A stretch of 64,000 nucleotides of DNA, from the NCBI GenBank assembly GCA_034766995.1, contig CM068316.1:16909090-16973089 (forward strand), written 5' to 3'. Below the pieces are notes generated by a model. It ran no database searches. It was not told the origin of the DNA and saw only the letters and a program-made list of their open reading frames with translations. Source of the DNA: Acanthacorydalis orientalis. Its lineage: Eukaryota > Arthropoda > Insecta > Megaloptera > Corydalidae. Below, piece after piece: positions 51,281-63,322 of the stretch; position 1 is the first letter of the stretch; the number at the start of each line of letters is the position of its first letter. The position numbers were made by a program, and so were the translations under genes.

Positions 51281-51838
51281 TTAGATTGGTAGGAAAATAA
51301 TTGTAGTTTTTGTTTTCTGAATTCTAACCTTAATTTTTTTCAGTGAATGTGTTATTTCATTGTATTCATGTCAATATCATTTCAAACTACATTTTTCGGT
51401 CTATATTTTGAAAACATTGACTTTGGTTTTATTATTAATTTTGCTTCAAATAGGACTATTGAATTAACGATAAAAAAGAAGCAAATAAGAGTTATTTTTT
51501 GTATGAATTGAAAACGGTTGGTACAGCAGCAGAACTGCTTGTAAAGTAAAAGACACTTTTGATGTGAGTAGTGTTAAAGGACGTACGGTGCAATGGTAAT
51601 TCAAAAATTTCGTGCTGGGGACGAAAGCCTTAATGATGAAAAAGGTCGTGGGAGTTTTTCAGTTCATAACGACCAACTGAAGGCGTTATTTGAATCAGAA
51701 CCGCGCACAACAATTCTAGAGCTTGCACAAAAATTAGGCGTTAGTCATCTAACAGTTCTGGACCATTTAAAACCACTTAAATTAAAAAATGTATATGAAT
51801 TTGAAGGTCAAACTGCAATTATTTTTCTACCAACCTAA
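51281..51838 (+). mobile_element. Mariner miniature element, family A (best full copy)
   Basis: Complete 558-bp copy with ends TTAGATTGGTAGGAAAATAA and ATTATTTTTCTACCAACCTAA and TA on each side. The HTH region is open from about 51593 to the end: FRAGDESLNDEKGRG, FSVHNDQLKALFESEPRTTI, LELAQKLGVSHLTVLDHLK, then PLKLKNVYEFEGQTAIIFLPT, which already lies in the 3' terminal repeat. The original ATG has become ATA (about 51470) and a frameshift precedes 51590. This copy shows the deletion join most clearly. Confidence 0.93.
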
Positions 51839-54029
51839 TAATAATATTATAATGCCAGTATTAATTAGATTTTTATATTTTAACTGAAAACAACAAAACT
51901 AATAAAAGAAATTTTATAAGAAGCTAAGCTAATAATTATAATTTAGTAGTTAAAGTCACTTTCACAAATGAATTGATACTCAAAACAATAAATTTTTTTA
52001 TCCAAATTTTCGGTAATTGCTTATTTTAATTTCGATTAAAAATAACAAAATACATGAAATAAAAAAATAATTTATTAAAAAATGTTTAATATGTTAAGAG
52101 TATTAAATAAAATTAATTATGATAAAGATTTTTTTATTTTATTTCTTTTAAATTAATTCCTAACGCATTTTCGAAAGAAACCACAATGATTTTCAAATTC
52201 AAAAATGTCTTTCATCCTGCAAGTTAATATTTTTGTTCATTTTTAACTTTAAATATTTTAAAATTTTAATCTTAAATTTGTATTGAATTTTGTAATTATT
52301 GAATAAATAATTATATTTGAATAGAATTTTTTGCTAAGTATCCGCAATTATTTTCTAAAAATATTATATAGATAAGAAAATTTACAAATTTACATTTTTA
52401 TAAAAGAATTTCTTCATTCTTATTGAAATACCACAGAAATTCACAGGGTTAAATGCCATTCACATTCAATGGACTCTATGTAAAATTAACGTTTCAGAAA
52501 GTTTAAAGCGAATGTTAAGTTTTACAAATTGAAGCAAAAGTATAACTTTTACAAAACTTATTATGTCCTCTTATCTAAATCAAATCCAAATACAATATTT
52601 AAATGTATGCAAAAAAAACTATATTAATAAAAAATATATAAAATTATCAATAAATATCTAAAATAGAAAATATAATATCAATAAAATATTTAATAATAGG
52701 GGATTTTGTACAAAACAAAAAGAAATAATTTATTCTATCACCCTAAATTTCAGAAATATAATTATTTTACGAATTTTATTAAAAATTATCACACACTTGG
52801 AGTTATATTTTAAAAATTATTAAATTTCTTAAAGTATTCGTTTGAATTATAAATTTGTTTCTTTACTCTATGTTTTCAAGAATTGCTTTGATTTTTTAAA
52901 GTGATATTTAATAAACTGTAATAATATAAAAATTGATTTTTAAATTTGTGATTCCATTGAGGTATTGTTCTGATGGTCTGAGTTCTTGAAAAAAAGATAT
53001 GTCATTATCTGTCACTAGTTTTAGTTCTCGTACCATCTTCAGATATCTATAGAACATTTATTACAGTTATTAGTTATTTACAGATGTCTGAAAATGTCAC
53101 AAGAGCCAGAAATAGAACAGAAAAACGCTAGTGTGATTTACAATGTCCAAGGCCATCAAAATTATGTATTTCAATAATATATATACAGCCATATTAAAAA
53201 AAATAAAACACATTTTTAAAACCACAATCAAAACACACCATACCTGTACACATTTCAAAAAAAAAATACTGAATAAACCACTTATTAAATTAAATCAAAA
53301 GCCTTTGAACTAAGTAGCAAGCAAGAAACGATAAAGATTTTTCTCTATTAATATTCTTTAAGACAGTTATTAAATATATTGAAACATGAACTTTTCACTT
53401 ATCCTATGAACCACAAAAATGTTTCTGATTAAAAATGTTAAAAAATTAATTATTTCCTGTGCGCATTATGCGATAGCGATTCCATTATGCTCAGAGCTTT
53501 AAGATATAAAAACATATATTTCAAAGTTCAAAAGAATCAAATTTCTCTACACCTTAGCACTTTTGGACAAATAGCAATCAAAATTAATTAATAATCAATT
53601 ATTTAATACTTTTGACCAGAAAAAAGTTTGTAGTTTATACGGCGAATGATTAATTTGCCACTATGAACTTAGCCACAGTGAAAAAAAATATATTTTATAA
53701 ATCACTTTTCTTATAATCATTGTTTTACGTAAGAATGTATATACAATATCTAATAAAATAATTCCTTTACTTTGATTCGTTTCAGGTCATATGTTATAAA
53801 CCTATTGTTCTTGTTATACGTTGGTTTACCACTTATTCTATTGTTTAAAATACTCTAAGATGACAAAGGGACCAGAAATACGAGACGTTCAAATTAATGA
53901 GTTTCACTTTCAAAACGTAAACGTCAGAACGTATGAAAGGAATTATTGATAGAGAAGACATATTGATAGAAAATTTAAAAGAAAAAATAAAATATAACTA
54001 TTGTACAAAATTGACTTAAGTGTTTGTCA

Positions 54030-54088
<59 letters not shown>

Positions 54089-54237
54089 TCTTTGTCAAGA
54101 ATTCTTAAACTAATATCATTTTTGATTACTAACTATTATTCTTTGAAAACATTAACAATACTTAACAAATAAATTTTATTAAAAGCTGCATATTCTCTAT
54201 ATATACACATATATATAAATATATAGAGAGAAAGAGA
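51839..54237. other. AT-rich spacer, no gene seen
   Basis: (TA)n at 54036-54086. At 52337-52365 there is a single family A-like end (CCGCAATTATTTTCTAAAAA). 52960-53150 is slightly more mixed in composition. No coding signal recognised. Confidence 0.5.
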
Positions 54238-54808
54238 GATAAATAATAGCGGTTTTTGATTTCTGAATTCTAACCTTAATTTTTTCAATGAAAATATCAT
54301 TTCATTGTGTCCATTTCACTATCATTTTAAAGTGTTTTTTTGGTCTGTATCTTGGTAAAGTGTAGTGTTTTTTTTGGTCTGGACTTTGGTTTTATTGTTA
54401 ATTTTGCTTCAAATTGGGCTATTGAATTAAAGGTGGAAAAGAAACAAATAAGACATTTTTTGTGTGAGTTCAAAACAGGTGGTAAAGCAACAGAAACTGC
54501 TCGTAAACTAACGATGCTTTTCGTGTGCATACTGTTAGGGAAGGAACATACGGTACAATGGTGGTTCTAAAATTTTCGTGCTGGGATGAGAGCTTTGAAG
54601 ATGAAAAAGGATGCGAGCGTCCTTCTTCAGTTCATAACTACCAGCTGAAGGCATTAGTTAAATCAGAACCACGCACAACAGTTCTAGAGCTTACATAAAA
54701 GTTAGGCGTTACTCACCCAATAGTTCTGGACCTCTTAAAAACACTTAAATTAAAAAAAGTATATTAATATGAAGGTCATATAAACCGCAATTAATTTTCT
54801 ACCAACTT

Positions 54809-54810
<2 letters not shown>
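54238..54810 (+). mobile_element. Mariner miniature element, family A
   Basis: The left terminal repeat is damaged (starts at ATAATAGCGGTTTTTGATTT after GA-rich sequence); the right end CCGCAATTAATTTTCTACCA runs directly into (TA)n at 54811-54832. The HTH region is present with frameshifts: FKTGGKATETARKLT, a frame break, NYQLKALVKSEPRTTVLELT. The start codon is GTG instead of ATG (about 54435). Confidence 0.87.
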
Positions 54811-54832
<22 letters not shown>

Positions 54833-54839
<7 letters not shown>

Positions 54840-57234
54840 GTGCTTATATAATATTAAAATTTATGGAGTAAAATTTAAAAAGCTGCACTTTTCTATGATT
54901 TATTTATTTAGTCACTCTAATTTATTGTAACTAATATATTCTGCTCGATGATTCTAGTAAATAAATCATATTTTTAAAAGATCATTGCGTTTAACATATG
55001 TTGATCTTTTGAAATGTGCTTTTGGTTACTCTTTGTAATTACATTTTTCTTCGACAAATTATCAAGGATCTTAAAAAGATAAAAATTAATTCAAATTAAA
55101 TAGGATAGTAAGTAATATACTACGTCCTCGTCCAAAACTCTGTACGCCAGTTTTTTATGGTTCATGATATCATTTTGGAAAAATATGGTAAAGCATTTTC
55201 GTGAATATGCTCAGCCTCATAATTAATATTAACTAATTTCGATCAACTAATACAGATAGTTTCGTTACATTAAGTCTCTAGAATAATCAGAATAGCAAGC
55301 TTTAAGAAAATATATACTAGCTACAATCCATCATTCTGTAAGCATTAGCTTTCTAAAGAGTAACAACACTCTTAGAATTTAACCTGTACTTTTTCTTGAA
55401 CTATTATTCAAATCATCTGTTATCATACACAACCCATTTGTACAATTGCAAGTTATTTCATTGCAAGATTATGTTATTACTGTAAGGGTTCGCATTTAAT
55501 AAAGAATTTTTGAAATTACGAGAACATTAAATTTAAGAAAATATAATAACAACTGACTGATCATTAGCAGAGTTTACATTAATATTATTTTAATTAAAAT
55601 ATCTTTGAAATAATCTCTTGTTTATCCAATAATTTGAATTTATATTCAATAACCTTAATAAACATTTCAGATATTGTTTTAAAAATATGATAAATCAATT
55701 TTTTAAAAACGAAAGTGTTCTGATATTCATTATAACTCAATAATTAAAATTTTCCTTCAATATTTTTTAATAATGTATTCGTGCAAAATGTATCAATTAT
55801 AATATATCACGTGATATCACATCTTCAATATTTTAGAATTTTTCATTTTCTACTGCAATACGTTCAATTTTTATTCCATGTTTATACAGAAATGTTTACT
55901 GGGTTATGGCAAGTCTCCCTATAATCTCAAACGCTAATTATTTTATTTTATACATTTTATAATCAGTTATGCGTGGTCATATTTTCTGAACCGTTATATA
56001 AAAAATCTATATCCACTTATACATTAACTTCTCATGTACTACAGTCAATTTTTTTATCAAAATATTAAAATTATGCACATACAAATTTGATTTTAATGCA
56101 AATCGTGCTCTGAACATTTCATTTAAATCGAAAAATACATAAGCAAAAATCCAAACAATCAATAATAATTTGTTTATTTAAATATTAATACATGATAGAA
56201 ATAAGAATTTGTTGAACATTATGATAAGAGAAGTTTTTTGTGATATAAAAGATATTATTTATTAGTGTAAATGTATGTTTCCAATGCCAAAACTATAATT
56301 TCCATTTATTCAGCTTACAAATTTCAACGAGATAACGGAAACTAGGTGTATACAAACAAACTTCTCAACAAATCTCATATAATTTAACGATTATTCTTTG
56401 GCAACTAATTTTTCTCACCAACTTAATCTTTAAGTCTTTATCATGGTTCGTTATCAAGGAACAAATTTCGATAATAAACTGTTTAAAATCAACGCTGTGT
56501 TATTGTTCATAGATGATCAAAGCACCAAAAATCCATTGATATTATGATTTAATGCACCTGAATTATAACTTAAGATAAAATTATACAACAAAATTAATCA
56601 CATCTTTTGTGAATCTATCACAACAAAAATTTGTTTAAAAAAAGTGGAAAGTATAAAATATTTTCGAAATAAAATGACTGAAATGTTTTGAAAAAATTGC
56701 AGTCTACTTGAACACGATATTTACTAGGCATCTTTTTAATATGCAGGTTCATTTTGTATCAGTATTTTTTCCGAAATGGAATTTTCATTTAAATGCATAT
56801 TAGTATATTAAAATGTGTCACAAATAATGTATGAATGTTTTAATAAAAATATATTATATATTAATGTAGCTGTAAAAACGTTTTTTTTTACCATAGACTT
56901 AATAATTATGGGGCCATCATATATGTCATAAAAAAAAATCATTTTTATTTATAAACATGTATTATTTTCGTGTATAAAATTAAACAAATTAAAGTTTAAA
57001 ATGCCTTTTACATAACAATATATTTCAAAATATTTGCATTCAAAAGGTAAAATAAAGTTTAATATTCATGCAATACATGAAATATATTTTTCTATACATA
57101 AAAATTAATTCCATTGTAAAATTTCCATGAACACAAAATTTTTTTTCGTCTAGACCACCTCCCCGAAATGCAACTCTCCCCACTCTATAAATAACACGTT
57201 AACAATTTCATTCCCGATCATTTCCAATGAATCA
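54833..57234. other. AT-rich spacer, no gene seen
   Basis: Read on both strands; no coding frame, transposon end or structured RNA recognised. Confidence 0.5.
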
Positions 57235-57318
57235 ACCGATTATAAGCCGGGGCGGGGCCGGGGTGATGGCGAGCAAAGCGAGTGGGTGTAACGAGTAGGG
57301 GGAAGAGCCCCCTGCTAT
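57235..57318 (+). repeat. GC-rich module with terminal hairpin
   Basis: Contains GCCGGGGCGGGGCCGGGGTG, GCGAGCAAAGCGAGTGGG and ends with a 6-bp stem hairpin AGGGGG-AAGAG-CCCCCT followed by GCTAT. Same wording as modules at 17656, 24784 and 35625. Confidence 0.5.
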
Positions 57319-57411
57319 TTCAAAAAAATAATATCAAGTGGGTTATAAACAGAATAAATGAAACCGTAAACAAAAAGATACAAATCTTTCATTTTGAACA
57401 TTTTTTAACTA

Positions 57412-57958
57412 TAAGGTTGGTAGGAAAATAATTGAGATTTTTGTTTTATGAATTCTAACCTTATTTTTTTCAATGAAAGTGTCATTTTAACGTGTTTATA
57501 TTAATATCATTTTAAAATACTTTTTCGGTTTGTATTTTGGTAAAAAAATTGGTTTTATTATTAATTTTACTTATAATTTGGCTATTGAATTAAAGGTATA
57601 AAAGAAACAAAAAAGAGCTTTTATGTATGAGTTCAAAACGGATGGTAAAGAAGCCATAACTGTTCGTAAACCAAACGATGCTTTTGGTGGGGGTTCTGTT
57701 AAGAAACATACGGTGCAATGGTCATTCCAAAAATTTCATACAGAGAACGAGATCCTTGAAAATGAAGAAGGTAGTGAGAGTCCTTCTTTAATTCATAACG
57801 ACCAACAGAATGCGTTAGTTGAATCAGAACCACGTACAACGATTCGAGAGCTTGCACAAAAGTTAAGCATTAGTCATCAAACAATTCAAATCACATAAAT
57901 TAATAAATGTATATAAATTTGAAGGTCATATACCGAAATTACTTTTTTACCAATCTAA
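57412..57958 (+). mobile_element. Mariner miniature element, family A
   Basis: Complete copy, about 547 bp, ends TAAGGTTGGTAGGAAAATAA and ACTTTTTTACCAATCTAA. It has the longest open HTH frame of the family (57623-57898, 91 codons): YEFKTDGKEAITVRKPNDAF, KKHTVQWSFQKFH, LIHNDQQNALVESEPRTTIR, LAQKLSISHQTI. The original ATG is ATA here; the frame now opens at an internal ATG (57623). Catalytic core absent. Confidence 0.9.
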
Positions 57959-58093
57959 TATTTTAAAGTATTACAAAGAAATATTTTTTTTTAATTTAAT
58001 TTCTTCACGTTTGGATTTGTTCTTTTCACATATTTTTTTTACAAAATAAATAACTTTTAACTGATTAAAAAACATAAAATCTAATACTACCCA
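57959..58093. repeat. Flank shared with 48081-48207
   Basis: Second copy of the sequence described at 48081-48207; about 85% alike by eye. After TACTACCCA the two loci diverge. Confidence 0.85.
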
Positions 58094-58259
58094 TTTAAGT
58101 TTATTTTAAAAATTATAATAGAACCAACAGCTTGTAATTCATACACAGCTAAGAAAATAATGTTATAAGTAAAAATATTTAATAAAATTAAATAGTGTGT
58201 AAAAGCAAATTCAATAAGTACCAAGCATATATAGATACATACATACATGTGTATATATA

Positions 58260-58705
58260 TATATTTTCTCCACTCGAAGAACGTGAACTGTATAATGTCA
58301 TGAATTTGACGACGACTTCGTTGTCACTGGCTCTAGTACCCAAGGCTTGTAGGTACAATTTAAAATGCGGGATCAAATGTAGTGTGCGGATTCCGGCGGA
58401 TTTACTATGATTGTGCCCGGAGTTTAATAATGCGGCACAGTGGGTAGTGCCGCCGCTCTCATGTCCATTGTTGTTACCAACATTGCGCGTGGTCGTATTG
58501 TATAAATATATATGTGCGATGGTGTATATACACCGTATGTCGTACATGCATGTGGAGGTGCACACTAACGTATATGTGCTGTGTCTTTTGCGAATGTGCG
58601 TGTGCTTTTCGTGTTTTCTGTTTGAAATACTTGTTAAGTCGCAAAATACGCTGACTTTAGTTTGTGTTTACGTCGGAACGTATATCTTTGTGCGTAATCA
58701 GTGAG
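58260..58705 (+). promoter_or_regulatory. Mixed-complexity region, possible promoter and untranslated exon
   Basis: This part is clearly less AT-biased than its surroundings. On the plus strand a TATA-box-like TATAAATA lies at 58501. About 200 bp of balanced sequence follows, then a good splice-donor match (GTGAGGTAAAGTG; exon end about 58705). Further upstream, 58281-58350 (CGAAG before AACGTGAAC, and TTGTAGGTACAAT) could be bounded by splice sites. Open frames on both strands (plus 58411-58704, minus 58188-58565) show no domain I know. Function unproven. Confidence 0.3.
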
Positions 58706-59091
58706 GTAAAGTGTAAAAGGTGTGTAATGGATATCACGTAGTTTAAAATAATAGTACTACTCACATTACAGACTTCGTAAATTTTCCTCTGATATTCAAG
58801 ATACGTTTCACTTATTTCCGTGGCGGTGATTACTGCTTTACTTTATTATTAGGCGAATATATCCTTTTTTCAACGTTTCAGTATTATCGGACAATCTTTA
58901 ATTATAAATTTACACATGTGGGTAAGAACATATTTGCATATTAGAACAATCTAAAAATATATACAACATAAAGCTTATCAACACTCCATGAACCGCATGA
59001 TTTGAGGAAAAAGTGTTACTCAAGACCGCATCATTATTTGTTTCCTAAATTCGTGTTTCATGTAATATATATATATATATATATATATATA
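58706..59091. other. AT-rich spacer ending in (TA)n
   Basis: (TA)n at 59066-59091 leads into the mariner. Nothing else recognised. Confidence 0.55.
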
Positions 59092-60390
59092 TTGCATTAG
59101 TGCAAAAATACGTATACGATTCAATAGGTGGTGTTAAGAGTGCCGTATGGCAGTGCTGATTGAAATATATTTAAAGGAGTAACCATTGGCGTGGCAACGG
59201 TTATTCGAGAGGTTTATTTGGACCATGCACCATCACTTCCAACTGTGAAGAAATAGTTTGCTAAATTTCGACTTAATTTAACCTCAACAATTAACCCCGC
59301 TCTCGAGATCAACGACAATGTTGTGCGCACTTTTGTTGACAATTTTACAAATTTTAATTTGAAAATATATGACTGAGTGCAATAAAAACAGCATATTTTA
59401 AACATTTGGTCAATAATTTGGCTTTTATCAACAAACTGTGAATAAGAAAATGTCATATTAAAAATTAAAAAAGTAAATTGATTTAAAGTAATTTTATAGC
59501 CAAAACATATAATGAAACAAGGATTTTTTCTAAAGTTAATATAATTAAAAACGTTGACAAATCGACTGCATTTCGGGATTTAAAAAAGCTGGGGTTCACG
59601 TTAAAGCTCGATACGTGGGATGCCGCACTCTTAACTTGTCCAAAAAAAAACACAAGTTTGATCACATCTCTTCGGCAATTTCTTTACTTAGACGCCTGAA
59701 TAGAGAGCCTTTTTGGATCAGCTGGTAACTGGCCATGAGAAATAAAATGAGAAAGAAATGAGAAATACAACAACATCTGATTCAAATGAACACGGAAACA
59801 AGCGAATGAAGGAGCAGAACCAGTTGCCAAAGCTGGCTTGTATCCGATGAAAGTGTTGCTGTGTGTTTGGTGGTATTGCAAAGTTGTTGTTTATTTTTAG
59901 CTGCTCCTACGAGGCGAAATGATTACTAAAGAGAAATACTGTCAACAACTAACCAAACTGAACGCAGTAATTAAAGAAAAACGTCCGATTTTGGCCAATC
60001 GCAAGGATGTCATCGTCCACCACGGCAACACAAAACCACATACAGCAAAACTAACTCTGCAAAAACTGAAGTAGTTGAAATGGGAAATGATATCGCATCC
60101 ACCGTAGTCTCCTGACATTGCACCTTCGGTTTATCATTTGTTCCATACACTGCAGAACAGTTTAAACGATGAAAAATTTTACAGCGTGGAGCCCGGCGAA
60201 AACCACCTAACCGCTTTTTTTCTGAAGAAAAGCGCAGCTTTTACGAGCGAGGAAAATCCAGCAGATGCCTGAGCGTTGAAAAATTATTACAGAAAACGAT
60301 GGTGAATACATAATTAATTAATAAACGCGTTTTCTGCGAAAAATAATCATCCGAGTTTCAATTTCAAATCGTATACGAACTTTTGCACTG

Positions 60391-60396
<6 letters not shown>
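59092..60396 (+). mobile_element. Full-length but dead mariner inserted in a TA tract
   Basis: About 1.3 kb with inverted ends: left TTGCATTAGTGCAAAAATAC, right reversed TTGGATCAGTGCAAAAGTTC. (TA)n lies on both sides. The transposase is readable in pieces: VIREV, WFAKFR (about 59250-59275), LDTWVPHSLT (about 59608-59640, the WVPH motif), REPFLDQLVTGHEK (about 59703-59745), REMITKEKYCQQL-like (about 59917-59955), RKDVIVHHGNTKPHTA (about 60002-60050), SPDIAPSVYHLFH (about 60107-60146) and ERGKSSRCLSVEK-like C-terminus. Stops and frameshifts are frequent. Each of the three catalytic Asp positions is changed: His at 59734-59736, Gly at 60024-60026, Val at 60129-60131. Confidence 0.93.
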
Positions 60397-60444
<48 letters not shown>

Positions 60445-60875
60445 TCTAAAATCAACGAATACATCAAAATAAACTATAAAGATGAATAAAACTTTCCACG
60501 TGATTAAACATTTATCGATTTTATTATTTACTCAATATATCTATCTAAATTTATAATCCTTAAACATTTGAAATAAAAAAACAAATATTTGTATACAAAC
60601 TGTTTTCTGACTGTAAACATTTCATTTTAGTGTTTTATATCACAATTAAATAAATATATAGTTCTATTTTGTCCTGTAAATAATATTTTTTTCTTTCTGT
60701 GGATGAGTTCGGTGATATGTGTTGAAAAGATTAGTTATTGATTATAATTTTACAAAGCAGAAATGATTTTTTTCTCTGTTTGTTTATAATTTTAGAATAA
60801 ATATTGTTTAATTTTAAAATCATATTTTTATTAACTGAACCGTAATTATACTGCTAAATTCATAATAATCTATAC
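60397..60875. other. (TA)n tract and AT-rich spacer
   Basis: (TA)n at 60396-60440, the right half of the tract split by the mariner. The remainder shows nothing recognisable. Confidence 0.6.
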
Positions 60876-61246
60876 CAGTGTTCCTCAAACTGTTCGGCGA
60901 ACTCCTGTGGTTCCGTGCAACCTCTTTAGGCATTCCGGAAGTCAAAGTCAAAATTCGAAAGAATTTTCAAAGAAAAAACCCGAAAAGCTGATAATTCAAA
61001 ATAGTTTACTTATAATAATTTCTTTTATTTCTATAAATACCTATTATTATGCAGTCAAACTATATTTATGAATACATATTATGACTCCGCTCAATCAGAT
61101 GTAAATAATAAAATTTGGTCATGTAAGACGACTGATTTTCAAAACTTGTTGAGTACGCATCTTGAATTTTCTGGGGATGGTAGAGGTTCCGAAAAGAAAA
61201 TATAATTTTAAGGGTTCCGTGAGTCGACAATGTTTAAAGACTACTA
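60876..61246. mobile_element. hAT-like miniature with 8-bp target duplication
   Basis: 371 bp flanked by the identical 8-mer ATCTATAC (60868-60875 and 61247-61254). The left end CAGTGTTCCTCAAACTGTTC and the reversed right end TAGTAGTCTTTAAACATTGT are imperfect inverted repeats; further in, GGTTCC and GGAACC pair as well. An 8-bp duplication with CAGTG-type ends is diagnostic of hAT transposons. No transposase is encoded. Confidence 0.88.
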
Positions 61247-61557
61247 ATCTATACTAATAAAATTGATATAAAGATCGGTGGACCGGTCGATTGATTGGTA
61301 GGTCGTTGATCTTTTGCTTTAAGAATTAATACTAATGATTTGTTTTCATCTTTTTCCATATATACGTAGTTGTCTGCATTTCGCTATTCAAAATTCGCTA
61401 CAGAAACGATATATATTCATTTTGTCAAAATACAGCTCTGATAGCGTCGCTGAATTTACTTTCACACATTAATTGCTTTTTTATCTCACAAGCAACAAAA
61501 AAGATAATTGGTCAAAAATAATAATAACACACTATTAATTATTTTTGATTATTTCTT
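61247..61557. other. Spacer, possible Helitron-like start
   Basis: TCTATACTAATAAAATTGAT at 61248 resembles the start of many insect Helitrons (TCTATACTAATA), but its first 7 bases are part of the hAT target duplication. A short inverted pair AAGATC/GATCTT surrounds GGACCGGTCGATTGATT. Low confidence. Confidence 0.3.
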
Positions 61558-61641
61558 ATGCGCATTTTAATGGCAATGCCATCATCCTCATTCTGTAACT
61601 TGGCATTTTAAGGATGATGGGATTACCATCTAAATGCGAAT
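61558..61641. repeat. Compact hairpin, pre-miRNA-sized
   Basis: Left arm about 61558-61589 (GCATTTTAATGGCAATGCCA then TCATCCT), right arm about 61610-61641 (AGGATGATGGGATTACCATC then TAAATGCG), roughly 30 paired positions with a few mismatches and a loop of about 20 bases. The size fits a miRNA precursor or a very small foldback element; nothing else shows which. Confidence 0.7.
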
Positions 61642-62705
61642 TAGTAATATAATTTGTGTGGTTTGTGTAATAAAAAAATAATTAATTTATAAAAACATTT
61701 ACATTTATCAAAAATAAACAAAAATTAAATACTATTTTAACTTTTGCAGACTTTGTCATCCATAAACGTATACGTCATATATATTTTGATTTTTGAAGAA
61801 ATTATTTACTTATTTGTACAGTTTTTATTTTGCAAACATGTAAAAAAATATGTGCATATACGTGTGGCGAGACGTTATAATTAAAATATACAATGCATTT
61901 TTTCAAATAGTACTATTTTTTTTTAAAAAAATAACAATATTTATCAACAACTTCGTGGTAAAACTTATTAGAAATATTTTTTAATAACTCCTTATCAATG
62001 ATGACAGTAATAGTTAAAAAGATATCTTAAATAAAAATAATTGTCTAAATTTTTACGTTCTTTTTCACTACTTTTATGTTCGAAGCCTGAATTGAATCGA
62101 CCTGTATATGAATTTTATGACGCTAATACTGGTACTGACGCTATCACGAAAAAAAAAACTTAATTTTATACAAAATTACCATAAAATTTATCATAAATTA
62201 AATTTAAACATGGAAAATATTTGTTTTTGCCAAACAATTTCAATAAAGAATATGATAATACATATAAATAGTATGTAATGGGTTGGTTGGAATTTTATAT
62301 GGAATTTAAAATTACAATAGATTAAATAATCCGCATAAATGAAATATCGACACTGATAAAACAATACCCAAATGAACAGTTACATTACTTAACATGAAAG
62401 GGTAATAACTTATTAACCTTTTCGGACCTTTCGCCCATACGAATGAACAATAAGTCTGATATAATTTCAGAAAGGAATTTATATCTAGTTCTAAAGTTTT
62501 ATGACCTTTTGAATGATACATCCAGTTGAGTAGACATGCATGTAAATATATTGTTGAATATGGGTACGTACACAGAATTTGCGAATTTAAATATTATTTC
62601 GCATTGAAGATGTCCATGTTGATACATGATTTGAAAAGATTTAAATATTTTTACTAACTTGTCATATTTATTTACAAACACATGCGCAAACAGACACACT
62701 TATAC

Positions 62706-62736
<31 letters not shown>

Positions 62737-63322
62737 ATAATCAAAAATAAGGTAATTGAAACACAAACTCTATATTTTACATTATTGAAGTTATTTCCTT
62801 TCATTAAAATGTCTTTAATATTCCTCATTAAATATTTTTAAAAAAATTAATCAAAAAGTAATTTACAAATAAACTATTCTGTTATTTAAAATTTTATACT
62901 GGTTTTATTGAAAAACCAATATAACATTTTAATTGAAAATACTGTAAGGTATTTTATCATAATAAACTCATACATTACATCATTTACTAAAAAATAAGGT
63001 AAATTTAGTTTAGTTTAATAATAAATTAATACGTTATTGTTAAGTAGATTAACATAAATATTGTATGTAGTCCTCTTTTTAAACGCAATAAACATGAAAT
63101 ACATTTCAAGTTTTTGTAAAATATTTTTATGCATACGAGTACAATTATTTCTTTTTCGAAAGTATTTTTAACAGAATATATATTAGAGAAAATATTTTTC
63201 TTATAAAAAAATAAATAAATTTTTGAACATATTTGTATAAGCAAACCTTCTAATAAGAAAAAAATATTTTAATAAATATCAAATTCACAAATCTCAACAG
63301 AAACTAACATTTTAAAAAATGT
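61642..63322. other. AT-rich spacer, no gene seen
   Basis: (TA)n at 62707-62728. No feature recognised on either strand; short frames at 62312-62699 have no family resemblance. Confidence 0.5.

Noticed and set aside
61247..61300. Independent Helitron 5' end
   Set aside because: The first bases of the apparent start are the hAT target duplication, and no matching 3' end lies downstream, so I keep it only as a low-confidence possibility.
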